Shown in pieces: positions 26,587-38,541 of a stretch of 38,541 nucleotides of DNA. This DNA is from Bacillus sp. JCM 19041 (GTDB lineage Bacteria > Bacillota > Bacilli > Bacillales > Bacillaceae_D), in assembly GCA_001310375.1 (NCBI GenBank), contig BAXC01000040.1, forward strand, positions 1-38,541, written 5' to 3'. Position 1 is the stretch's first letter; each line of letters starts with the position of its first letter. A model generated the notes under the pieces. That model saw only the letters and a list, made by a program, of their open reading frames with translations, searched no databases and was not told where the DNA came from. The position numbers were made by a program, and so were the translations under genes.

Positions 26587-27144
26587 TTACAAACCGTCCC
26601 ATCGTTTAGTATTCGGATGGTAGATACCAAATTGGTCCAACGCCCTGTACACTAAATGGTTTACAAGATCATCCATTGTTTCTGGATGATTATAAAACGC
26701 TGGAACAGGTGGGAATATCGTTGCTCCCATCCGTGATAATTCAGTCATATTTTCTAAATGTATTGTATTAAAAGGCGTCTCTCTTGTCATTAAGAGCAGT
26801 GGCTTTCGTTCCTTTAACATCACATCTGCCGCACGTGAAATTAAATTATCGGCAAGGCCTGTCCGAATGGAAGCCAAAGTCTTCATTGAACAAGGAGTAA
26901 TGACCATTCCATCAATACGCATAGAGCCACTTGATATTCGAGCCGACTGATCGTTATAGTTGTAAGAGAAATCAGCCAATTGTTCTACTTGCTTAACCGT
27001 ATAGTTTGTTTCATGGACAATTGTTACCGCAGCCCATTTCGATAAGACAACATGTGTCTCGACTTCCGTCTCTTGTAATGCTTCAAGTAATCTTATTCCA
27101 AATATTGCACCAGTTGCACCAGTAATACCTATAATTAACTTCAT
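26587..27144 (-). CDS. ubiX: UbiX family flavin prenyltransferase
   Basis: Makes prenylated FMN, the cofactor of UbiD-type decarboxylases. It has 185 aa, intact. Typical motifs are IGITGATGAIFGIRLLEAL at the start, SSGSMRIDGMVITPCSMKTLASIRTGLADNLISRAADV (GSMRIDGM, PCSMKTLA and GLADNL are the key parts) and RETPFNTIHLENM. The ATG at 27144 follows TAGGAG. Next gene is a flavin split-barrel protein; no ubiD is in the window, unlike the bsdBCD group of B. subtilis. Confidence 0.93.
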   Translation of the reverse strand: MKLIIGITGATGAIFGIRLLEALQETEVETHVVLSKWAAVTIVHETNYTVKQVEQLADFSYNYNDQSARISSGSMRIDGMVITPCSMKTLASIRTGLADNLISRAADVMLKERKPLLLMTRETPFNTIHLENMTELSRMGATIFPPVPAFYNHPETMDDLVNHLVYRALDQFGIYHPNTKRWDGL

Positions 27145-27180
27145 TTAATTTACTCCTAATTATAAACCATTTTCCCTTCT

Positions 27181-27208
27181 ATTATAACGGTTTAATCACT
27201 CTAGCAAA
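27181..27208 (-). promoter_or_regulatory. Possible sigma-A promoter of ubiX
   Basis: On the minus strand TATAAT (27181-27186) has TTTGCT (27203-27208) 16 bases upstream. The -10 is perfect and the -35 moderate. It lies 37 bases before the ubiX start codon. Confidence 0.5.
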
Positions 27209-27305
27209 AGGGACAACTTCCGTATACACATCTGGTACAGAAAGGAACGAATCTTCTAAACGTTTATGACTATGGTGAAACTAAATTCTCGCCAATTTAT
27301 TTTCT

Positions 27306-27839
27306 CTATTCAAAATTCTTTTTGTTGTATTGCTCGATTTCTGCTGGTGTCAACAGCTTAGTTGCTTCTCCTACTGTTCCACCCCATAGACGCCATATCG
27401 CATTATGGTCTTCAACTGCTTGTGAAAAATCTCCATCATTCCATCGTTCTAATATTGTTATGTATAAAGAACCTTCTCCATATGAGTTTTCATTTTCTTT
27501 AGCGACTTGAAGTAAGTGGTCAATGCGTTCTTCTGTGAGTTCAATCTTACCCCACTTCTGCTCTGCATACACAAGACCATGTGACATAAAATGAATAGAC
27601 TCTTGCATTGCGTATTCATCCATCTCAAACGGAAATAACGATAATACATCTTCCCCATTATCGACTTTTAGCACAACTTCATCTTCCTTATTCTCACTGG
27701 AGACTGGCTGAATTGTTGATGCCACCTCATCTTGTTCCATATTAGAAGCTGACAGATTCCTTTCTACCAAAAGGTAACTACCAAACCCCACTGCCACAAG
27801 TACGATGACAATTACAATTAATATATATAACTTCTTCAT
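27306..27839 (-). CDS. Membrane-anchored protein, DUF6241-like
   Basis: A 177-aa protein with one N-terminal membrane helix (residues 4-26, LYILIVIVIVLVAVGFGSYLL) and no lipobox, so the acidic remainder is probably outside the cell. Residues about 30-55 are a Glu/Ser-rich linker, and the rest is a helical domain with the pattern SIHFMSHGLVYAEQKWG, ERWNDGDFSQAVEDHN and WGGTVGEA, which resembles DUF6241. Function unknown. The ATG at 27839 has a poorly spaced AGAGGAGG. It is a lone gene between ubiX and the eno terminator. Confidence 0.7.
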   Translation of the reverse strand: MKKLYILIVIVIVLVAVGFGSYLLVERNLSASNMEQDEVASTIQPVSSENKEDEVVLKVDNGEDVLSLFPFEMDEYAMQESIHFMSHGLVYAEQKWGKIELTEERIDHLLQVAKENENSYGEGSLYITILERWNDGDFSQAVEDHNAIWRLWGGTVGEATKLLTPAEIEQYNKKNFE

Positions 27840-27966
27840 TTTCCGTTACTTTAATCCTCCTCTAAAACGAATTCATTGCGTATTTTTTCTATCATTCTCT
27901 TCACTATATCATCCATTACCGAAAAATTATATTTATTCAATCGTTTTCTTTATCATTTTCCACTGC

Positions 27967-28004
27967 AAAAAGAGCCCTCTAGTTTTAAAACTAGAGGCTC
28001 TTTT
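27967..28004 (-). terminator. Terminator of the gap-eno operon
   Basis: A long stem (about 15 paired bases, one bulged C) at 27967-28004 centred on TTTTAAAA ends in AAAA/TTTT and follows the eno stop codon by about eight bases. It may also work on the plus strand. Confidence 0.88.
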
Positions 28005-28011
28005 AAACGTT

Positions 28012-29307
<1,296 letters not shown>

Positions 29308-29322
29308 TCACTCCTAGTTACG

Positions 29323-31612
<2,290 letters not shown>

Positions 31613-31652
31613 TCACCTCAACTTTATTTTATCGTAAATTATAACGCAGCGC

Positions 31653-32836
31653 TTATTTTTCTGAGAGTGCTACGACACCTGGAAGTTCTTTACCTTCCAT
31701 AAACTCAAGGCTCGCTCCGCCTCCAGTAGAAATGTGGCTCATTTTATCAGCCATACCAAACTTCTCAACCGCCGCAGCAGAATCTCCACCACCAATGATA
31801 GAGTACGTGTCGCTAGAGTCTGCAAGGCTTCACCAACTGCTTTTGTACCATTTGCAAACGTATCTAATTCAAATACGCCCATTGGTCCGTTCCAAATAAC
31901 TAGTTTAGATTCCTTTAAAACCTTTGCATATGTTGCACGCGTTTTCGGACCAATATCAAGAGCTTCCCAATCAGAAGGAATATCTGTTATTGCTACCTCT
32001 TGTGTATTTGCATCGTCAGAAAAATCGTCAGCTACAACAACATCTTCAGGCATATAGAAATTAACACCTTTATCCTCTGCCTTTTTCATAAACGTTTTTG
32101 CTAATTCGATTTTATCTTCTTCTAAAAGAGATTTTCCAACCTCATGTCCTTGTGCTTTTACAAATGTATAAGCAAGTCCTCCACCAATAATGAGGTTATC
32201 AACCTTTTCTAAAAGGTTATCAATAACACCAATTTTGTCCTTTACTTTTGCACCACCAATTACTGCTGTGAAAGGTCGTTCTGGGTTTTCAAGTGCTTTT
32301 CCAAGAACATCTAACTCTTTTTCCATTAGGAATCCAGCAGCTGAAGGGAGGTGATGTGCAATCCCTTCCGTTGATGCATGAGCTCGGTGCGCTGCACCAA
32401 ACGCATCATTTACATAAATATCAGCAAGGCTAGCGAAAGCTTTTGCTAACTCAGCACCATTCTTTTCTTCGCCTGCATAAAAACGAACGTTTTCAAGCAA
32501 AGCCACCTCACCATCTTGAAGCGCTTCGGCAGCTTCTTTTGCAACAGGTCCGTGGGCTTCTTTGACCGCGTGCACCTCTTTGCCTAAAAGTTCGCCAAGA
32601 CGAGTAGCAACTGGTGCTAGACGTAATTCTTCAACTACTTCGCCTTTTGGACGACCAAGATGGCTGGCAAGTAATACGCGCGCACCTTGTTCGCTTAAGT
32701 ATTTGATTGTTGGGATTGCCGCTTTTATACGAGTAACGTCAGTAATGACACCATCTTTCATTGGGACATTGAAGTCGACCCGGCAAAATACCGTTTTCCC
32801 TTTAAATTCATAATCATGAAGTGTTTTCTTGTTCAT
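31653..32836 (-). CDS. pgk: Phosphoglycerate kinase, frameshifted as read
   Basis: Makes ATP from 1,3-bisphosphoglycerate. It has 394 aa after repair, as in B. subtilis. Visible parts are [42 protein letters not shown], and [16 protein letters not shown]. One G is missing near 31823; repair gives [18 protein letters not shown] and then the C-terminus [20 protein letters not shown] up to the stop codon at 31653-31655. I start it at the ATG at 32836, nine bases after AGGAGG; the GTG just before it is also possible. 83 bases separate it from gapA. Confidence 0.95.
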
Positions 32837-32873
32837 CACTTAAAACCTCCTATGGGTCATAAAGACAGCGCAA

Positions 32874-32900
32874 AGGAGGGAGGCGAATGGCCTTCCTCCT
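32874..32900 (-). other. Stem-loop between gapA and pgk
   Basis: Eleven-base arms (32874-32884 and 32890-32900, one mismatch) with a five-base loop are purine/pyrimidine skewed (AGGAGG-like and CCTCCT-like) and followed by UUU on the minus strand. It could be a partial terminator lowering pgk relative to gapA, or a mRNA end protector. Confidence 0.55.
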
Positions 32901-32919
32901 CTTGAGCGTCTATTTAAAC

Positions 32920-33977
<1,058 letters not shown>

Positions 33978-33984
33978 ATCGAGT

Positions 33985-35006
33985 TTAGTGAATCAATAAC
34001 TGCTTTGCTGCCGCTTCGTCAGTAACAAGGACATCACTTGGCCGATTCTTCATATAAGCAAGAATCGCATTTGCTTTCGTATGGCCACCAGCAACTGATA
34101 TGACATGTTTTCCTTCAAGGTCATTCAACTGCAGCCCAATTGTGCGCTGCTTATGAATAATCTCTCCTCCAGAATTAAAATAGTAACCAAACGCTTCTGC
34201 TACAGCTTGTTCCCGTTTCAATGTTTCAATAAACGGCTGAGCAGAATCTCGTCTTGCAGCCATACTTTTGGCGTCTCCGATTCCGTGCATCACAATCGAA
34301 GTCGAAGTAATCAATTCTAGAATGTCCTTAACAGATGGTTCCAATACAAGCGAATGATACGCTTCTTCACTTAATTGGTCTGGCACATGAAGCAAGCGGT
34401 ACGAAGCTCCAGTGCGCCTCGCAAATTCAGCGCTAATGGTATTCGCTTGTATTTCCACTTTTTCTCCCAATCCGCCTCGGGCTGGGACAAATATTGTGCT
34501 AGCAAGCGTTTCATCAGGGTTGCCATGCCTGCAACTGCAGCAAGTGTTGTTCCACCCATAACAGCAAGAACATCATTTGCCTGGACAACTCGTTTTAATT
34601 CATTCACGCAAGCACGCCCAAGGTCTTGCTTTACCCATTCCTCTTTGTCACTGTCTCCAGCTACAACAATTGCTTGGGATACACCAAGCTTTTGTTTTAA
34701 TCGTTCCTCAAGTGAGTGAAGTCCAAGCAATTCAGACATCATACCTTCCAACTCAAGGAAGACCGTTTCGCCAACAGCGGTCATCGTCATGCCCGCTGTT
34801 GTTAAATCAATCAATCCTTGCTCTTTCAGCAGGGTGACTTCTCCACGAACAATCCGTTCAGAAGTTTGCAGATTCGTCGCGAGCGTCCTGCGGCCTATGG
34901 GCTGCATAAGACGAATATATTGCAGCAGACGGTAACGCTTTGCCATTGTATCCATTAATTCTGGTACAAGCTGCTTTTGCAAATCTAAAAGCGTACGCAT
35001 GAACAC
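33985..35006 (-). CDS. cggR: Central glycolytic genes regulator CggR, frameshifted as read
   Basis: DeoR/SorC-family repressor of the gap operon, inactivated by fructose-1,6-bisphosphate. It has 340 aa after repair. The N-terminal helix-turn-helix includes IGRRTLATNLQTSERIVRGEV; the effector domain has GGTTLAAVAGMA and, in the second frame, VPARGGLGEKVEIQAN and TSIVMHGIGDAKSMAARR. One A is missing near 34520; repair reads AGMANPDETLASTIFVPARGG. The ATG at 35006 follows AAAGGGGGG. It is the first gene and overlies its own operator upstream. Confidence 0.95.
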
Positions 35007-35019
35007 CCCCCTTTTAATT

Positions 35020-35062
35020 ACCGGGACAAAAAATGTCCACCTGTGGCAAATTTTGTCCCGGT
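35020..35062. promoter_or_regulatory. CggR operator
   Basis: Arms ACCGGGACAAAA (start 35020) and TTTTGTCCCGGT (end 35062) are perfect inverted repeats, with the inner TGTCCAC/GTGGCA continuing the symmetry. CGGGAC and TGTCC units match the CggR binding sequence known from B. subtilis. It lies between the promoter and cggR, where binding would block transcription. Confidence 0.85.
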
Positions 35063-35090
35063 TAGAGCAAAAAAATTCACCTACACTTGT

Positions 35091-35119
35091 ATTGTAACAA
35101 GGAAGTGAATTGGAGACAA
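35091..35119 (-). promoter_or_regulatory. Sigma-A promoter of the cggR-gapA operon
   Basis: On the minus strand TTGTCT (35114-35119) and TACAAT (35091-35096) are 17 bases apart. The start near 35084 is 20 bases before the operator. The -35 box touches the end of the upstream glutaredoxin-like gene. Confidence 0.78.
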
Positions 35120-35120
35120 G

Positions 35121-35375
35121 TTAAAAGCTATTGATTTCTTTTTGATATTTAATTGCTTGCTCTAGTTTTATCTTATTCAATTGACCGTAATCTGCTTCAA
35201 TACCATTGATCCTAACAACGGGTATTTTCAACTGATACAGCTCCAGCAAATAGTCATCTTTATAGATATCATAGCATTCAATCGTAAAACGATACGTATC
35301 CGCTAGCTCACTAAGCGCCTCAAAACCTTTGTCACATAAAGGGCACCCTGATTTGGTAAAAAATTCAACTTTCAT
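35121..35375 (-). CDS. Glutaredoxin family (DUF836-like) protein
   Basis: A small thioredoxin-fold protein of 84 aa. The active site is SGCPLCDKGFE with Cys11 and Cys14 (CPLC), and the cis-proline is in LKIPVVRING. The start codon at 35375 overlaps the sigL stop codon by four bases (ATGA), so it is translated with sigma-54. Its redox partner is unknown. The gap promoter lies just after its stop codon. Confidence 0.85.
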   Translation of the reverse strand: MKVEFFTKSGCPLCDKGFEALSELADTYRFTIECYDIYKDDYLLELYQLKIPVVRINGIEADYGQLNKIKLEQAIKYQKEINSF

Positions 35376-36697
35376 GATAAAACCCTTTCACCGTATCTCT
35401 TCCTTTTCGCTGAAGACAAAATTCCTAATTCATCCCGGTATTTCGCAATCACACGTCGAGACAAAGAAATCTGTTTATCTTGTTTTAATCGTTCAACTAA
35501 TTTTTGATCAGATAAAGGCTTCTGTTTATCTTCTGCGTTGATTAGTTCTTTCAACCATGACTTCACAGATTGATTGGTCAATGCTGCATTTGTTTTGGAG
35601 ATATTTGCAGTGAACAGCGTTTTTAATTCAATCAAACCTTTTGGCGTTTGCGCATATTTATGTGCTGTTGCACGGCTGACGGTTGATTCGTGAATTTCCA
35701 GCTCTTGTGCTACATCAAATAAAGTTAAAGGCTTTAAAGAACCATCCCGAGAAAACAAATAATCACGTTGAACATTTGCGAGTACTTCCGTTACGCGCAA
35801 AATCGTTTGTTGTCGTTGCTCTAAGCTTTTTTTTAGCCAATCCACATGTTGTCCTTTTTGTTTTGCATATTGTTTCGTTTCACCTTGCGCTTCAAGCAAC
35901 CTCTTATATTCTTCTTGAATTCTAATTGAAGGTAATACATCGCTGTTTAAATAAACGATTACTTCGCTAGAATGTTCAGTTATATAAACATCCGGGACTG
36001 CATAAACTGTTGGCTCTTGATAAAAAGCGAGTCCGGGCCTTGGATCCATTTGTTTTATTTGGTCATAAATCAATTGAATCTCTTGAATGTTTACATCAAA
36101 TTTCTTTGCAAGTTGCTTCCACTTCCTAGCGGCAAGAGCTTTTATTTCAGTAAATGCCATTTCCGCAGCGAGTGGGTGAACATCACTATGTTTTTTCAAT
36201 TGCAAAGCGATACATTCACCGAGACAACGAGCGCCAACTCCAGATGGTTCAAGTGTTTGCAAAAGATGAAGCAGACGTTCGCCAGCTTCCTCACCAATTC
36301 CTAACACAGTGCAAATGTGCTCAATTGGATCACTCAAGTAACCGTCTTCCCTTAAACTATCAATTAAGTAATGGAGATGCTGTATGGTAGTTTGCGAGAG
36401 TCCATTCATACCCACTAGTTGACTGCGCAAGTGGTGGTTCAACGTATAAACTTCTGTTGATAGATTTTCCAAGGCAGCATGTTTTTCATCACTTGACATT
36501 GATGGTGTAGACCGAATGATTCCATCGTTTTTCTGCCGAGCTGGCTCACTTAATTCCAGCAAGGGGTTTTCTAGAGCCTGTTCTTCTAAATAAGAGCAAA
36601 CATCCACCGTGGAATACTGAAGCAAGTAAATGGCTTGCCGCAATTCTTGCGTCATCACTAAATTGGTTGTCTGCTTCTGGTAAAGACCAATCTCCAT
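35372..36697 (-). CDS. sigL: RNA polymerase sigma-54 factor
   Basis: Sigma factor for -24/-12 promoters that need an enhancer-binding activator. From the ATG at 36697 (eight bases after AGGAGG; a TTG lies six bases upstream) it has 441 aa. Region I is QTTNLVMTQELRQAIYLLQYS, the core-binding region has LQTLEPSGVGARCLGECI and DPRPGLAFY, then the helix-turn-helix ELEIHESTVSRATAHKYAQTPKG, and the RpoN box LSRRVIAKYRDELGI. Followed by a glutaredoxin-like gene; probably under CcpA control in view of the cre-like site upstream. Confidence 0.96.
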   Translation of the reverse strand: MEIGLYQKQTTNLVMTQELRQAIYLLQYSTVDVCSYLEEQALENPLLELSEPARQKNDGIIRSTPSMSSDEKHAALENLSTEVYTLNHHLRSQLVGMNGLSQTTIQHLHYLIDSLREDGYLSDPIEHICTVLGIGEEAGERLLHLLQTLEPSGVGARCLGECIALQLKKHSDVHPLAAEMAFTEIKALAARKWKQLAKKFDVNIQEIQLIYDQIKQMDPRPGLAFYQEPTVYAVPDVYITEHSSEVIVYLNSDVLPSIRIQEEYKRLLEAQGETKQYAKQKGQHVDWLKKSLEQRQQTILRVTEVLANVQRDYLFSRDGSLKPLTLFDVAQELEIHESTVSRATAHKYAQTPKGLIELKTLFTANISKTNAALTNQSVKSWLKELINAEDKQKPLSDQKLVERLKQDKQISLSRRVIAKYRDELGILSSAKRKRYGERVLS

Positions 36698-36746
36698 ACT
36701 CAATCCCTCCTACTTTCATCATAGCATAAAAAAGAAAATATCACGA

Positions 36747-36760
36747 TGGTAACGCTTTCT
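36747..36760. promoter_or_regulatory. Possible CcpA site (cre) upstream of sigL
   Basis: On the minus strand AGAAAGCGTTACCA matches the cre consensus TGWAANCGNTNWCA at all but two constrained positions. It lies 50 bases before sigL. In B. subtilis sigL is repressed by CcpA through a cre, which supports the call. Confidence 0.55.
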
Positions 36761-36806
36761 TTTTTGTTTAATCTTTCTTTTCTTTCTTCCTTACTTCCCC
36801 TTTTTG

Positions 36807-36832
36807 AGGTTTACATCTTTTTATTTTAGGCT
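36807..36832 (+). promoter_or_regulatory. Possible sigma-B promoter upstream of clpP
   Basis: GTTTAC (36807-36812) and GGCTAT (36827-36832) with a 14-base spacer match the sigma-B pattern GTTTAA/GGGTAT at ten of twelve positions. It is about 165 bases before clpP. B. subtilis clpP also has a general stress promoter. Confidence 0.5.
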
Positions 36833-36905
36833 ATCCTGAAAGCAGGGCATTTTTGAATAGGTATGGAATACTAATGCAAAACACGTAAAAGTTCAATGCG
36901 GATAA

Positions 36906-36922
36906 TTTGACCTTCATTGACC
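36906..36922. promoter_or_regulatory. CtsR operator before clpP
   Basis: On the minus strand GGTCAATGAAGGTCAAA matches the CtsR heptad repeat RGTCAAANANRGTCAAA with a single mismatch. It covers the -35 box of the sigma-A promoter, as expected for a repressor of the clp genes. Confidence 0.9.
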
Positions 36923-36935
36923 TTTAGAGTATGAT
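36907..36935 (+). promoter_or_regulatory. Sigma-A promoter of clpP
   Basis: TTGACC (36907-36912) and TATGAT (36930-36935) are 17 bases apart. Transcription would start near 36942. The -35 box lies within the CtsR site. Confidence 0.85.
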
Positions 36936-36997
36936 GACTACATAGTAAGCAGTTTACTAAAGCTTTTAAGCCAATATGACATTAGGAGGAATCCATT

Positions 36998-37584
36998 TTG
37001 AATTTAATTCCTACAGTAATTGAACAGACAAACCGCGGCGAACGTGCTTATGACATTTATTCCCGCTTGTTAAAAGACCGGATTATCATGCTAGGGAGTG
37101 GCATCGATGACAATGTTGCCAATTCAATTGTTGCACAGTTGCTATTCCTGCAAGCAGAAGACCCTGAAAAAGATATCTCTCTTTACATTAACTCTCCAGG
37201 TGGATCAATTACGGCTGGGATGGCAATTTATGATACGATGCAATTTATTAAACCTGATGTATCAACCATATGTATCGGTATGGCTGCATCAATGGGGGCA
37301 TTCTTACTTACAGCTGGAGCGAAAGGCAAAAGAATGGCGTTACCAAATAGTGAAGTGATGATCCATCAACGCTTGGTGGCATGCAAGGTCAAGCGGCCGA
37401 TATGGAAATTCACGCTCGTCGCATCATTGAAATGCGTCAAAAGCTAAATGAGATTATGGCAGAACGTTCTGGCCAGCCTTATGAACGCGTTGCTAAAGAC
37501 ACAGATCGTGATAACTTCATGACTGCCGAACAGGCAAAAGATTATGGCTTAATTGACAAAGTCATTGAAACATCATCTAAATAA
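36998..37584 (+). CDS. clpP: ATP-dependent Clp protease proteolytic subunit, frameshifted as read
   Basis: The serine peptidase that forms the double-heptamer chamber served by ClpX, ClpC or ClpE. It has 195 aa after repair. Ser98 is in GMAASMG, His123 in VMIHQ, and Asp172 in KDTDRDNF. One C is missing near 37370; repair reads [17 protein letters not shown]. Translation starts at a TTG (36998), eight bases after AGGAGG; the N-terminus [19 protein letters not shown] agrees. It is a single gene ending in its own terminator. Confidence 0.96.
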
Positions 37585-37592
37585 ATGAACAT

Positions 37593-37625
37593 AGCCTCCG
37601 CGTACAATACGTGGAGGCTTTTTCT
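37593..37625. terminator. Terminator between clpP and the thioesterase gene
   Basis: Twelve-base arms (37593-37604 and 37608-37619) with one wobble pair and a three-base loop are followed by T7 on the plus strand. The convergent thioesterase gene ends at 37624, so only clpP gains a clear U-run. Confidence 0.88.
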
Positions 37626-38069
37626 ATTTGCGGCGAATTCCTATGCCTTTTCCAGCTAAGACTGGAGAATCTTCTAACAGAGGAAGCATGGCGATTTGAT
37701 TGGCAATTACCTCAGGGAAAGGAGCTGCTTTTCTTGTTTGTTCGTTAACTCCCATTAGCAGCTGTTCACTAGTTGCCGCCAGGGTGTGTTCTTCTGTTTT
37801 CATTCCAGCCCAAACATGAAGCCGTTTTTCGTCAACATCCAACAAACTTACCTCAATAACAAATGGTTTACCGGCATGCACTTCGGATATATAACGAATA
37901 TGTGCCTCTAAAGTGTAGATCGTATAACTTGTTTTGACAATCGACGACACTCCTAGACCAAGTTCATTTAACCATTCGCCTATAGCCACACTAAATACTT
38001 TTGCATACTCAGCATCATTCATATGCCCGTTATAATCAATCCACTCATCTTTTACCAATCAACTTTCAT
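37624..38069 (-). CDS. Hotdog-fold acyl-CoA thioesterase, frameshifted near the N-terminus
   Basis: A small hotdog-fold enzyme of 148 aa after repair that probably hydrolyses an acyl-CoA. The motif WIDYNGHMNDAEYAKVFS carries the catalytic Asp region of 4-hydroxybenzoyl-CoA-type thioesterases and resembles the thioesterase domain linked to L-carnitine dehydrogenase. The ATG at 38069 follows GGAGGCTGGCC; one G is missing near 38056, and repair gives MKVDWVKDEWIDYNG. As written only the part from about 38058 is open. It is convergent with clpP. The substrate is unknown. Confidence 0.8.
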
Positions 38070-38097
38070 GGCCAGCCTCCTAACAGTAACTCTATTT

Positions 38098-38453
38098 TTA
38101 TCTAAAAAATTGAATCGACAAAGGGATAACATATTCTTCGCCAGCGTAGCTTTTACTGCACCTACAATAGTAAAGATAAAAATGGCTAATCCTAGCAATG
38201 GTAATAAGATCAAACCTATAATAACCACAGTTAATATAGCTGCCACAAAAGAATAAATAGCATACGAAAGTAAAAAATTAAAATATTGCTTTCCGTGAAA
38301 ATCAACAAACGATGATTCTTTTCTTACAAGTAGCCAAATCAATAACGGCGCTAAAATCGGAGCAAAAAAACTCAGCAAATAAATTAGCATTGCTGGAATA
38401 TGTCCATCTGGTTCCTGTTCTTCTTGATAATCAATGATGTCATCTTTTACCAC
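38098..38453 (-). CDS. DUF4870 family membrane protein, frameshifted near the C-terminus
   Basis: A small membrane protein of about 118 aa after repair: acidic N-terminus (DDIIDYQEEQEPDGHIP), then three hydrophobic helices (about 22-42, 60-80 and 80-98) with the family pattern FVDFHGKQYFNFLLSY. As written, the frame runs on to 38052 and overlaps the thioesterase gene. Adding one base near 38147 gives AGEEYVIPLSIQFFR and a stop at 38098-38100, which matches the Y..PL.I.F ending typical of DUF4870. The start is a GTG at 38453, eight bases after AGGAGG. Function unknown. Confidence 0.8.
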
Positions 38454-38541
38454 AACGAACGCCTCCTTTGAACTCTTTTATCTACTTACGTTCTTTCGCT
38501 TCTTATGGTTGCAAAAATAAAAAGAAAAACATAACGATAAT

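Overview
The window looks like a chromosomal segment of a low-to-moderate GC, endospore-forming Bacillaceae, most likely from the alkaliphile side of the family (inference). The evidence is gene order and regulation that follow Bacillus subtilis: metNPQ under an S-box, yusG-gcvH-yusI-fadE-fadA-fadN, CotF-type coat proteins, ssrA-smpB-rnr-est-secG, cggR-gapA-pgk-tpiA-gpmI-eno, sigL, and clpP with a CtsR box. AGGAGG ribosome binding sites and strong hairpin terminators fit Firmicutes. Most genes are on the minus strand; the two CotF-like genes, the SgrR-like regulator and clpP are on the plus strand.

Region by region. 1-2100: methionine ABC importer (metQ partial, metP, metN) behind a SAM-I riboswitch and sigma-A promoter. 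2100-4640: an MFS transporter, a DUF2553 protein, glycine cleavage H protein and an ArsC/Spx-like protein. 4700-10290: beta-oxidation operon fadN-fadA-fadE with a FadR-type operator and a possible CcpA site. 10380-13150: two CotF-like proteins, a HAD hydrolase, a tiny unknown gene and an MFS transporter divergent from an SgrR-like regulator (13299-15035). 15065-19220: a glycosyltransferase-like protein, a class III aminotransferase with a YjiH-type membrane protein, and a histidine phosphatase. 19395-26060: tmRNA, SmpB, DoxX, RNase R, two alpha/beta hydrolases, a luciferase-like oxidoreductase and SecG. 26127-27839: UbiX, a flavin split-barrel protein and a DUF6241-like protein. 28012-35119: the glycolytic gap operon. 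35121-38453: glutaredoxin-like protein, sigma-54, clpP, a thioesterase and a DUF4870 protein.

The strongest overall pattern is about twenty one-base frame breaks, spread over at least sixteen genes. Nearly all are one-base losses in short homopolymers, and repairing each one restores the usual length of the family. Broken genes include pgk, gpmI, clpP, rnr and cggR, so I read them as consensus sequencing errors rather than real gene decay. Such genes are entered as CDS over their full span with the break positions noted.

I found no convincing undescribed system. The more unusual points are a UbiX/split-barrel pair with no UbiD alongside, a 16-bp palindrome that holds the stop codons of two convergent genes, a palindrome bracketing a -10 box before an MFS gene, and possible stem-loops inside the gap operon.
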